From positions 41,001 to 105,000 of the forward strand of contig JABLUY010000011.1 of the NCBI GenBank assembly GCA_013306675.1: a stretch of 64,000 nucleotides of DNA. The letters are read 5' to 3'. The stretch is from Thraustochytrium sp. TN22. Taxonomy: Eukaryota; Sar; Bigyra; Thraustochytrida; Thraustochytriidae. Of this stretch, positions 39,928-48,308 are shown piece by piece. A program made the position numbers and the translations under genes. Each line of letters starts with the position of its first letter. The stretch's first letter is position 1. The notes under the pieces are model-generated. The model ran no database searches. It saw only the letters and a program-made list of their open reading frames with translations, and was not told the origin of the DNA.

Positions 39928-41139
39928 ATGGCGGCGCAGGAGCAGGAGCAGCAACAGCAGCGGCGCCAGCCGCGCGGCCAGGTGCCGCAGGCGGCGCGCA
40001 TGGGGCATGAGCAGATCCAGGACCTGGCTGACTCCTTCCTCATCCGGCCCATGGCTCTGTACGAGCTGCCCGAGATCGATGTGGAGGGCATGCTGCTGGA
40101 CTCGGCCTCGTCCGACTGCCTGGTGGCGGTCTTCAAGGTTCTCATCCCCGGCCTCAAGATCGATCTGCCCGATCTTCGCCGGGGCCAGGAGCACGGCGCC
40201 AGCGCGTCTCAGCAGCAGGACATGGCGCGTCTGCGCGTGGATGTCGAGGAGAAATCGGACGAGGAGGAGGTCAACGCCGAGGAAGACGCCGACGAGCTTG
40301 CGCTCTCGCCCCTCATCCAGGGTGGCATGGACGACCTGCTCGAGCACCTGGACGTGACGTCCATGGAGCGCGCCGAGAACGGCACCTCAGACGTCTTCTT
40401 CCTCGCGGACGCCTCCGGCGAGCGCCGCGCGGTCTTCAAGCCCGCGCTGGATGCCGACTCGCACCGCGCGGCCGTGAACGAGCAGGCCGCCTACCTCCTG
40501 GACGCCGGCCTGGCCGGCGTGCCAGAGACGGCTCTGGCCTACGTGGACCTTCCGCCGCGCGACGACGATGCCGGCGGCCTCACGCTGGGGTCCGCACAGG
40601 CCTTTGTGCCGGGCGAAGACGCCACCGACTATGGCGCCAACGTCTTCCGCACCGAGGACGTGCATCGCATTGGCGTGCTGGACGTGCGCATCCTCAACCG
40701 CGACCGCCACGCCGGCAACCTCATGCTGAGTGCCGACAAGAAGGGCCTCGTGCCCATCGACCACGCGCTTGCCTTTCCCCGCGCCTCGAGCGGCGAGCTG
40801 GCCGACGTGTCCAGCGAGATCTTCTTCTACCCGCAGGCCAAGGAGCCCTTCAGCAAGGAGACGCTCCAGGCCATCGCGAACATCGACGTCAACGTCGACG
40901 TCGACATGCTGCGCGACGCCGGCCTCGATGAGGACGCCCAGACTGCCGTCTGGATGTCCACGCTGCTCCTGCAGCGCGCGGCCGCCAAGGGGCGCACCCT
41001 CCACGAGATTGGCTCCATGATCGTGCGCCCCGGCGACCGCTCCCAACCCTCTGTGCTCGAGTCTCTCTACGTGGAGGCCTCGCGCGCACAGGATGTCTTT
41101 ACTGAGTTCGAGCGCCTCCTGGACGCTGAGCTCGCCTGA
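39928..41139 (+). CDS. PI3/4-kinase-fold protein (PI4K-gamma-like)
   Basis: A 403-residue protein read from ATG 39928 (GCCATGG context); ATG 39892 is an in-frame alternative. It carries the small PI3/PI4-kinase catalytic domain found in plant-type gamma PI4Ks and related kinases. The ATP-anchoring Lys171 is in AVFKPALDAD (family AVFKP). The catalytic loop is NRDRHAGNLML (D259, N264). The metal-binding Asp278 is in VPIDHALAFP. Between residues 95 and 130 is an acidic block (EEKSDEEEVNAEEDADE). No ubiquitin-like repeats precede the domain, unlike many plant PI4K-gamma. Members of this group phosphorylate either lipid or protein, so lipid-kinase activity is not certain. It converges on the WLM protease gene with about 100 bases between stops. 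Confidence 0.8.
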   Translation: MAAQEQEQQQQRRQPRGQVPQAARMGHEQIQDLADSFLIRPMALYELPEIDVEGMLLDSASSDCLVAVFKVLIPGLKIDLPDLRRGQEHGASASQQQDMARLRVDVEEKSDEEEVNAEEDADELALSPLIQGGMDDLLEHLDVTSMERAENGTSDVFFLADASGERRAVFKPALDADSHRAAVNEQAAYLLDAGLAGVPETALAYVDLPPRDDDAGGLTLGSAQAFVPGEDATDYGANVFRTEDVHRIGVLDVRILNRDRHAGNLMLSADKKGLVPIDHALAFPRASSGELADVSSEIFFYPQAKEPFSKETLQAIANIDVNVDVDMLRDAGLDEDAQTAVWMSTLLLQRAAAKGRTLHEIGSMIVRPGDRSQPSVLESLYVEASRAQDVFTEFERLLDAELA

Positions 41140-41243
41140 TGACCCTTGAACACATGTGACAAATTGAAACAAAAAAAAACACTGTTACCTTTATGTACAT
41201 TCATGCATGCATACGTCGCCTGCTCCCATGTCGAGTTCGCAGC

Positions 41244-42392
41244 CTACGTCAAGTCCACCACAGTGGAAGACCGACGCTTGCGCGGCCGCCCACACAGGCA
41301 CGCGGGACGGGCACTGCCGTTCGCCAACCCGCACAGCGTGCATGTCCAGTAGCTTGCAGAAGCCCTAGCGGCTCCGCACGCATCACAGCTCGCGCCGAGG
41401 CCCTCGCTTACGAACGTGCACGTGGCGCACGACCACCCTCGGGCCTTTGGCTCGCTCGGTCGTCGGCCCTGGGCCGTCGACGAGCTGGACGCAGCCGCGC
41501 TCGCACTCGACGAGCTGGACGCAGCCGCGCTCGCAGTCGGTGGGGTCGACGAAACGCTCGCCGACTTGAAAGGCACAAGGTTCTGCGCAGGGGCCTTTGC
41601 TTTGGCCTTGTGCTCGACGACGGCTTGCTTGACCTGCTCGGCCTTCTCCTCGCCGTCGTGGTCCAGTACAATGTCGGCGTCGTGCCCGTCCGCGAGCGCG
41701 ATGCAGGTGGATCGGTGTTGGCGCCTGCGCTCCGCGGCGAGGCGTGCCCGCTCCTTGGGCGAAGCGCCTGCATCGGCAGCGTTGGAGTCCGCTGACCCGC
41801 CGCCAAGTCGGCGCCCGCCGAGGCCAGCACGGCGCTCCGCGGCAATCGCCATGGCCCGGCGGCGCGCCTCGGCCGAGGAGGGCGCCGGCCGTGCACCCGC
41901 GCCCACGCGCTGGCCCTTGCCGCTGAAGGGCACGAGGCCGTCGGGTGCCGTGGCTGCGCCCGCGCCGCCCCCCGGCTTGTGCATGGTGAAGCCGGCGGTG
42001 CCGAGCGAGCGCTCCATCTCGCTGCGCAGCTCGTCCCACTTCTTGTAAAAGGCGGCGCTGTGCGGGCCGATCTCGTTGTGCACGAGCTCGTGCAGCAGCG
42101 TGTCGAGCACCATCTCAAACGGCAGAAAGCCGGCGCCGCGCTCGCCCTCGCGCAGCTTGAGCAGGATCTTGGCGCCTCGATTCACGTTCATGCCCAGGAG
42201 ACCGGCCTGCCGCGGCACCATCTCCTGCAGGCGCTCCACGTGCCAACTGTGCTTGGTCATGAGGCCCTCGACGGTCGTGGCCAGGCGCTCCAGCATCGCC
42301 TGCGCCTGCTCGCGCTCCGGCAGGTCTTGCCGCGCGCTCACCGCGCCGAAGCGCCCCACGGCCGGCGCCGCCGCGCCCCCGCGCCGCGCCAT
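41244..42392 (-). CDS. WLM-family (Wss1/SPRTN-like) metalloprotease with two RanBP2 zinc fingers
   Basis: A 382-residue protein from ATG 42392. The WLM domain covers about residues 15-130 with the zinc motif LLHELVHNEIGPHSAAFY: H101, E102, H105 and the third ligand H111. Upstream is the family strand GLLGMNVNRGAKILLKLR. The middle is basic, Ala/Ser-rich and disordered. Two RanBP2-type fingers end the protein (WSCATCTFVSEG..CDAC and YWTCTLCGLANGS..CLCG), followed by a short acidic/Val tail (VVDLT) that could be a SUMO- or p97-interacting motif, as in Wss1. Wss1/SPRTN proteases cut DNA-protein crosslinks during replication and repair. The domain order fits that role. Family assignment is firm; exact orthology is not. 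Confidence 0.9.
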   Translation of the reverse strand: MARRGGAAAPAVGRFGAVSARQDLPEREQAQAMLERLATTVEGLMTKHSWHVERLQEMVPRQAGLLGMNVNRGAKILLKLREGERGAGFLPFEMVLDTLLHELVHNEIGPHSAAFYKKWDELRSEMERSLGTAGFTMHKPGGGAGAATAPDGLVPFSGKGQRVGAGARPAPSSAEARRRAMAIAAERRAGLGGRRLGGGSADSNAADAGASPKERARLAAERRRQHRSTCIALADGHDADIVLDHDGEEKAEQVKQAVVEHKAKAKAPAQNLVPFKSASVSSTPPTASAAASSSSSASAAASSSSTAQGRRPSEPKARGWSCATCTFVSEGLGASCDACGAARASASYWTCTLCGLANGSARPACLCGRPRKRRSSTVVDLT

Positions 42393-42758
42393 CCGGGCCC
42401 GGCCGGGTGGGCGGCGCCGTCGCAGCGAGTTGTTTTTGCAGTTTGCCGCCCCCTTGCTGCAGTGCGCGGTCGCGACGACGAGAACGACGAGGGAGCGCCA
42501 AGGGATGGCAAGGGAGCCCGAGGGACCAGGACCGACCGCCAAGAAAGCCGCAGCGCGCGACCTGCGCGCCAAGCACTTTGACGAAAACGCCTCGGAGCAC
42601 GCACATAAAGACTCTCACAGTCAGTGAGGCGAAGTATAGCCCAGCTGATAGCCTGCAGGTGACTCGGAGCAAATCATAAAAAAGTACATGAGCTCGCAGG
42701 TCGTCGACGAGGCAGCCCACATCCCGCGCAGGTCAAGGCCGTCACGGCCCGAGTCGTG
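42393..42758. other. Spacer upstream of the WLM gene
   Basis: 366 bases holding the WLM promoter and the 3' flank of the CNBD2-like gene, both on the minus strand. A short A-rich patch (ATCATAAAAAAGTACATG) lies near 42675. Nothing else was recognised. Confidence 0.45.
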
Positions 42759-44396
42759 TCATACTCGAAAAGGCGCGGGGTGGAGCATGGCCGCGCGCTG
42801 CTGCGCGGTCTGCTGGCCGTACTTGGGGATCTTGGTGGCGAGGAGCACGGAGCGCTTCTGGCGCTCCCAGAGAATCTGGTTGGAGAGCTTGGTCATGACG
42901 GTCCTGCGGCGCATGGCCTCCTCCCGGTGCGAGGCGAACTGCAGGAGCACGTCTTGGCCGGCGGCCTGTGTGCAGCGCAGAAAGTCAACCAGACGGATGA
43001 CGACGAGCTGGGTGACGCTGTCCGTGACGAGGCTCGCCGGGTAGAGCTCTGGGATGGTCATCTTGAGCATCTGACTCGGCCGGCGCGGGCGTCCGGCCGC
43101 TTCTGCCTGGCGCGCCTCGCCGGCTGCCAGCGCCGCCAGTCCCTTTGCCGAGGCGGAGGACGCGGAGGACGTGGAGGAGTGGCTCGAAGCCCTGCGGCTG
43201 GCCTCCATCTCGGCGCCGTCGCCCTCGGGCCCGCCCCCGGGGCCAGCGCTGGCCGAGGCGAGGGTCGCCAGAGAAGCCCTCCGGTCGGCGGAGGCTTGCG
43301 CGAGGACCAAGAGCCCGCTCTCGCCAAAGAAGCTGCCCTCGAGCAGCGTCTCGGCCTCTACCAGGCAGCTCGACTTGCCGGCGAGGTGGTCCGCCGTGGT
43401 GGACTCGCCCGAGCGCGCGTTGGTGCGCGGAACCGGAATCTCCTTGATGAGGCGGCAGCGGCCCGACTTGACGATGTAAATATGTGTGATGAGGTCGCCC
43501 TGCTTGCAAATGACTTTGTTGGCCGGGTAGCTGAGGAGCTTGCAGGCCTTGGTAAGCCCCATGAGCGCGTAGGTGTCCCAGGTACGAAAGTGCGGAAGGG
43601 CGCGGAAACAGATGGCCTTCTCGCCGTACTCTTGCGTCTGAAGCTTGCGCAAGATGTTGCGGTAATCGCGCTTCTTGATGGTGAGCAGCTCTGTGGTGTC
43701 CCGCGTCATGATGCTGGCGTTGCGCGGCGTGTCATTCACCAGGGCCATCTCGCCGAAACTCTGACCTTCGCGTAGGTCCGCCAATGGGACGCCCTCGGCG
43801 CGGTCCGCGTAGACAGCGACCGATCCGCTCAGGATGATGTAGAAGCGGTCCCCGGCATCGCCCTTGCGGAAGACCATGCTGTCTGGATCCAGCTTCTCGT
43901 AGTCCATGACATAGCAGAGCGCGCGCCGCACGCCCTCGCTCAGCTCCTGAAAGAAGGTGTCATCCTGCAGGAGTTCTAGCAGGAGGTCGCAGTCCTCCTC
44001 GCTGCGGTCTGCGTGGGACTTCTTGGTGAGGATCTCGATGCTCTTGGTGCGAACGTACGACTTGCGAAGGGCTTCGAGTGCCTTCACGTCCATTGCCTTG
44101 TGTCGCGATGCCGCGACCATGTCCACGTCTTCGTCGTCGTCGTTCACAGAGGCCATGATCTCCTCCATGGTTTGCCGGCGCTGCGCGGCGGCCTCTTCCA
44201 CGGCGGCCTCCATCTCCTCGCGCATGGTTGGTCGCCGCGCGAGCACCGCGCCAGACGCGTCGGAAGCCGACGAAGCCTCTGTCAGGCGGCGGCTGCTTCC
44301 CGCGCTGCTCGACCTGCCCCTTTTCATGCTCGGCCGCGTCCCCGGTGGTGGCGCTGGTACGCAGACGCTCGCCGTGCGCTGCACGGGCGCGGGCAT
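42759..44396 (-). CDS. Cyclic-nucleotide-binding-domain protein (CNBD2-like)
   Basis: A 545-residue protein from ATG 44396. After a Ser/Arg-rich front and an acidic patch (VNDDDEDVDM), a first cNMP-binding domain runs from about residue 145 to 255. Its phosphate-binding cassette FGEMALVNDTPRNASI keeps both key residues, Glu216 (ribose) and Arg225 (phosphate), as in PKA regulatory subunits. A second domain (VICKQGDLITHIYIVKSGRC ... FFGESGLL) keeps the Glu but lacks the PR pair and carries a long Ser/Ala insert, so it probably does not bind ligand. There is no channel, kinase or PKA dimerisation segment. CNBD2 proteins occur in sperm and other flagella. The fit here is by architecture. Confidence 0.82.
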   Translation of the reverse strand: MPAPVQRTASVCVPAPPPGTRPSMKRGRSSSAGSSRRLTEASSASDASGAVLARRPTMREEMEAAVEEAAAQRRQTMEEIMASVNDDDEDVDMVAASRHKAMDVKALEALRKSYVRTKSIEILTKKSHADRSEEDCDLLLELLQDDTFFQELSEGVRRALCYVMDYEKLDPDSMVFRKGDAGDRFYIILSGSVAVYADRAEGVPLADLREGQSFGEMALVNDTPRNASIMTRDTTELLTIKKRDYRNILRKLQTQEYGEKAICFRALPHFRTWDTYALMGLTKACKLLSYPANKVICKQGDLITHIYIVKSGRCRLIKEIPVPRTNARSGESTTADHLAGKSSCLVEAETLLEGSFFGESGLLVLAQASADRRASLATLASASAGPGGGPEGDGAEMEASRRASSHSSTSSASSASAKGLAALAAGEARQAEAAGRPRRPSQMLKMTIPELYPASLVTDSVTQLVVIRLVDFLRCTQAAGQDVLLQFASHREEAMRRRTVMTKLSNQILWERQKRSVLLATKIPKYGQQTAQQRAAMLHPAPFRV

Positions 44397-45219
44397 CGTC
44401 AGGCGAGGCCCGTCTCCGGGTATGGCTGCGTTTGAGGACCGCGTACGGCAGCGGCGACGCCGCGACAGGCCGGCTTGCTGCGCAGGCGAGAGACGCCGAC
44501 AGCCGCCAAGACGCTCAGAGAGAGAGAGAGAGGGAAAGAGAAAGAGGGAAAGAGAGAGAAAGAAAGAGAGAGAGGGAAAGAGAGAGGAAGAGAGACTTGA
44601 CTTCGCGCACTTCGCCCGCTTCGCGCCATCTCGCGCCACTCCGCTCGCGCCGGGGTTCGCTTTTCTTGCGCACCCCCGTGTGTGCTGGAACTAACAGTAA
44701 GCAGCAGTTGGCAAAGCTGGCAAAGTTGGGCAAAGTTGGCAAAACGGCGCAACAAGGCGCAAAAAACTTGAACTTGAAGTGACGCCTGAGGCGGCGGCGC
44801 GGACGTCCAGAAGCGAGTGCGCCGCGGCAGACAGGCCGGGCGAAGGCTGGGGCAAGAATCGGAGGGTGCCCTGGATGTGACCAAGAAACTGAGAGTGCTC
44901 TCGCACCGCTTAGCAATAATCACTCCGACGACTGTGCAACTCTCGAGAGCCGCAGGATCTACCATGGTACCCGTTGACGAAGTTCCGTCGTATCGCGGCT
45001 TCCTCGCGGCAAGATATGGCATCTGTGGGATGCACACGAATGATTGGGAGCGTGTCTGCCGCGCATGCACCTGGCGCCAGGGCTCGCCACACCAAGGAGA
45101 GACTTTTCGAAAGCAACTCAAACCCAATTTCGTATGTTGGACAGAGGACATGACTTGTTGGTAATGTTGTTGGCCGAATGTCTGGCAGGCTGAAAAAGCC
45201 CTCAGGTTCACTCGCTCCA
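44397..45219. other. Intergenic with purine tract and short ORFs
   Basis: Holds the CNBD2-like promoter and the 3' flank of the acyl-CoA dehydrogenase. An 80-base GA-rich tract lies at 44516-44595 and GCAAAGTTGG-type repeats at 44702-44760. Between 44900 and 45180 base composition is less extreme and several short frames on both strands look mildly protein-like, but none is supported by start, length or family. Confidence 0.4.
44516..44595. repeat. Polypurine (GA/GGAAA) tract
   Basis: About 80 bases made almost only of A and G on the plus strand, mixing (AG)n with GGGAAAG units. Such tracts can form triplex DNA. It sits about 120 bases upstream of the CNBD2-like start codon. Confidence 0.85.
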
Positions 45220-46803
45220 TTAGAGCTTGCTCTCCGGGAGGTCCTCGTAGGGCGCAAAGGCCTTGACGGCCTGGCGCACGCCAAGATCGTTCATCACGGC
45301 AGAAGCGCCACCAAAGATGTGCGGGCCGATTGAGGTACGGTGGAACCAGGCAACGAGGCGGCCCATGCCGGAGACGGTGAGACCGCGGCCGCCAAAGACC
45401 TCGACGGCATCGCGCGCGACGTCCTGGGCCATGGTGGTGGCACGGCTCTTGAGCAGGGCAATGGGGCCGCCGAGCTCCTTGTTCTGCTGCTCGTAGCTCA
45501 TGTTCTGGATCTGATAGTTGATCGTCTCGAGCCAGGCGTGGCAGGACTCGACGTCGGCAATCATGCGGCCAAGCTTCTGGCGCACGACGGGCTGCTGCAT
45601 GAGCGACTTGCCGAAGACGTTGCGCTGCGTGGCCCACTTAAAGCACTCCTCCGTGGCGAAGCGCGCGGCGGCGATGACGCCCTGGATAAGGTTGAGGCGC
45701 TCGAGGTTGAAGTTGGCCATGACGAGGGCAAATCCGTTGTTCTCCTCGCCCATGAGGTTCTCGGCAGGCACCTTGACGTTCTCAAAGGTGATGTAGGTGG
45801 TACCCGCGGCATGGCTGTAGGCAGCCTTGAGGAGCTTGGTGCCGACGCCCTCGGCCTTGAGGTCGACGAGCAGCATGGAGACGCCGCCGGCGCCGGGGCC
45901 GCCCGTGCGCACGGCCGTGACAGCGTAGTCGGAGAAGATGGCGTTGGTGATCCACTTCTTGGTGCCGTTGAGCACGTAGTGCGAGCCATCTGCGGACTTG
46001 GTGGCGGTGGTGCGCAGGCCGGCCACATCGGATCCGGCAAAGGCCTCAGTGATGGCGAGGCAGCAGCGCTTGCGGCCGGCCAGCACCTCGGGCACGACTG
46101 TCTCGAGCATCTTGGGGGTGCCAAAATGCAGCAGCGCCGGCATGCTGATCTGGAAGCCGGCCATGAGGCCATCCATCCAGCCGGGCGCCATGAGGCGTGC
46201 CGTCTCCTCGTGCAGGATCTGGGTGTGGAACCAGTCGAACTCCTCAGTCTTCATGCCGAACGGCATGGGCAGCAGCTTGAGGTGATCGCCCGGGCCCAGC
46301 TGCGTGTGCAGCATGCCCGCCTTGGACATGAGCTGCATGTCCTCTAGCGTCGGGTACTCGTTCGACTGCTCACCGGCGAGCGCCTTCTCGCGGAGGTTCT
46401 TGGCATACCATGCGCGCACGTTCTCGCGATACTTGTAGTGCGACTCCGTGTAGTACGGCGACTTCCAGCCGCGCCAGAACGGCACCTCCGCGTAAGGCAC
46501 CTTGGACAGCTTGCCCCACGCGCTCAGGTCGTCATCGCTGGTCGCCGCGACGCCGGCCGCGTCCGCGCCGGCCAGCTTGCCCTTGAGCAGCCGCGGCCCG
46601 AACTTGTCCAGCACCTCCTGCTTGTGCAGCCCGTAGAAGTCCTCCGTCGCGTCCTCGCCCGCGTACTGCAGCAGCAGCATTTCACCGCCCGGGTGCATGC
46701 CAGCGAACCGCGACACGTCGTACACGGAGTCGTTCACGATGATCCACGCATCGCCGTCCTTGTTGTGCTTGCGCACCTCCGCGCGCGTGAACGTCTCCGT
46801 CAT
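45220..46803 (-). CDS. Cytochrome b5-acyl-CoA dehydrogenase fusion
   Basis: A 527-residue protein from ATG 46803. Residues 1-85 are a cytochrome b5 domain with the heme ligands H37 (HPGG) and H60 (FYGLH). The rest is an acyl-CoA dehydrogenase: N-terminal helices, the FAD/substrate strand region (AITEAFAGSDVAGLRTTA, GTKKWITNAIFSDY), and a C-terminal helical domain with GGRGLTVSGMGRL. The usual C-terminal catalytic Glu (YEGTS type) is replaced here by GGASAVM. A Glu at residue 368 in NLERLNL sits where isovaleryl- and long-chain enzymes keep their base. Such fusions are also known in fungi. The enzyme would oxidise an acyl-CoA at C2-C3, with heme as a possible electron acceptor. The substrate is unknown. 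No mitochondrial or peroxisomal signal is obvious. Confidence 0.88.
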   Translation of the reverse strand: MTETFTRAEVRKHNKDGDAWIIVNDSVYDVSRFAGMHPGGEMLLLQYAGEDATEDFYGLHKQEVLDKFGPRLLKGKLAGADAAGVAATSDDDLSAWGKLSKVPYAEVPFWRGWKSPYYTESHYKYRENVRAWYAKNLREKALAGEQSNEYPTLEDMQLMSKAGMLHTQLGPGDHLKLLPMPFGMKTEEFDWFHTQILHEETARLMAPGWMDGLMAGFQISMPALLHFGTPKMLETVVPEVLAGRKRCCLAITEAFAGSDVAGLRTTATKSADGSHYVLNGTKKWITNAIFSDYAVTAVRTGGPGAGGVSMLLVDLKAEGVGTKLLKAAYSHAAGTTYITFENVKVPAENLMGEENNGFALVMANFNLERLNLIQGVIAAARFATEECFKWATQRNVFGKSLMQQPVVRQKLGRMIADVESCHAWLETINYQIQNMSYEQQNKELGGPIALLKSRATTMAQDVARDAVEVFGGRGLTVSGMGRLVAWFHRTSIGPHIFGGASAVMNDLGVRQAVKAFAPYEDLPESKL

Positions 46804-46844
46804 CCTCCTGCCGCGCTGCCGCTCTGCCGCTCTGCCGATGCCTC

Positions 46845-46848
<4 letters not shown>

Positions 46849-46875
<27 letters not shown>
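46849..46875. repeat. (CT)n microsatellite
   Basis: A 27-base CT dinucleotide tract about 45 bases upstream of the acyl-CoA dehydrogenase start codon, so probably within its 5' UTR or core promoter. Confidence 0.9.
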
Positions 46876-46881
<6 letters not shown>

Positions 46882-47308
46882 CTCGGCGCTCTGCTCCTCG
46901 CGCCTCGCGCCTCTCGTCGCTCGCGATCTGATTTTGCGACGGCGATGCCGCCTTGCCACTGCCCGGTCGGACAGGAAGTAATGCCATCGGACTTGCCGCG
47001 GACCGGGACGACCGACAGTGATCACGAGACGATCACGACGGCGAGCGAGGCGAGGCCCTTCAGTTGGCGCGCCTTGGCAGGCAGTGCAGGGCAGTGCAGG
47101 CAGCAGATGAGCACCTTGGCAGGCGAAGGAGGACAACAGGAGAGAGCGCCGGTGCTCCTGATGCCGAGGGTCCGGGACTCGGGAGAGCGGAGGAGAGCTC
47201 ACAGTCAAGCCACAGCGACGACTTCACCTTCTCCGAAAAGCCCACTGCACTGCGTCCGTCTGACACTCGCTCCTTGATCAATCAGTTCACGGTGAGTTTT
47301 GCGAAGAG

Positions 47309-48000
47309 CTGAGGCGAGGGGGAGCTGAGGAAAGCGACGAGATAAGGAGCTGGGAAGAGCTCGGCTTAGAGGCTTCGCTATGATTGGACCGGATTGTCGC
47401 ACAAGTGCAAAGCAAAAGATTGGCTCGAGCATTTTCCTGTGGCCAAAAAAGAATGCGACCCCGGGCCCCCGGAGAAGGCCGGAACGGTTGTACGGAACGG
47501 TTGCCATGGTGATACTGGTGCCACGTGGTACAACCGTATCGCCATTCGGCGGATCGTTGCGCAAATGTAAAGGTTGGCTCGACTCGAGCATTTTCCTGTG
47601 GCCAACGATTGCGACCCCCCCCCCCAATCGATCGTAGAAGGCCGGAACAGTTGTACCATGGTGGTCCTGCGTGGTCCTGAGATCACCACCACCAGGGTAG
47701 CTGGTTGCCGGGATTCGACGCTTTGGGCGTGCTTTAGGCGCGCGCTGGCGCGCGCTGGGTACGTTTGACGCGCGTGCCATTTTGACTCTTTCGGCGCTTT
47801 CGACGCGCTGAGGCGAGGGGAAAGCGACGAGAGAAGGAGTGGGGAAAATCTTTTCCCAGAGGCTTCGCTACGGGCGGGTCGTTGAGCCAATGTAAAGGTT
47901 AGCTCGAGTATTTTCCTGTGGCCGCAGACTGCGACCTGAAGGTCACCACCACCAGGGCATAGCTGGTGGCCCGTATTTGACGCTTTGGGCGCGCGCTGAT
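47309..48000. repeat. Cluster of nested degenerate direct repeats
   Basis: Three copies of a core (about 47388-47459, 47546-47616, 47871-47935) share TGTAAAGGTTGGCTCGAG-like DNA, then ATTTTCCTGTGGCC and, after 7-11 bases, TGCGACC. The 80-base block before copy 1 (from 47309, GAGGCGAGGG ... AGAGGCTTCGCTA) recurs before copy 3 (from 47810). A block with TCACCACCACCAGGG and GACGCTTTGGGCG appears at 47682-47729 and 47942-47991. GAAGGCCGGAAC occurs at 47474 and 47637. CGGTTGTAC (47485-47493) and GTACAACCG (47528-47536) form an inverted pair. The units are nested rather than simply tandem. It could be a decayed transposon-like repeat or a local duplication. Confidence 0.75.
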
Positions 48001-48308
48001 GCTTTGGACGCGTGCTTGACGCTTTCGGCGCTTTCGGCACTTCCATGGTTGCATTCTCCAAGAATTTATGCTGGTGAACATGAGCATGCTGCTGCTGCTG
48101 CAGAGCTGCACGCGCGAGACCCGCGCGCCACGTACCTGCCTGTGGCGGGCCCAGGCGACGCCCCAGAAGCGGTGAGAGGAAAGATAGAGACAGAAAATGC
48201 GTTGCAGCCCTTGGCAGCCTTTGGTGGCAACAGCCTTTGGCAACAGCCTTTGGCAGCAAGGCACTGCGGCGGCGGCCTTGCGCTGCGGCACAAGCGCGGC
48301 AAAGCCCG

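Larger units (their letters stand above)
46804..48308. other. Divergent intergenic region with nested direct repeats
   Basis: 1.5 kb between the acyl-CoA dehydrogenase and the 2-hydroxyacid dehydrogenase. A (CT)n microsatellite is at 46849-46875. From 47309 to 48000 there is a cluster of related degenerate repeats (listed separately). A long antisense frame across this cluster encodes the repeats rather than a recognisable protein. Both promoters must lie here. Confidence 0.5.

Noticed and set aside
44817-45164. Plus-strand ORF of 115 codons between CNBD2-like and acyl-CoA dehydrogenase genes
   Set aside because: The first in-frame ATG leaves about 66 codons, no family is visible, and the opposite strand has an equally long frame.
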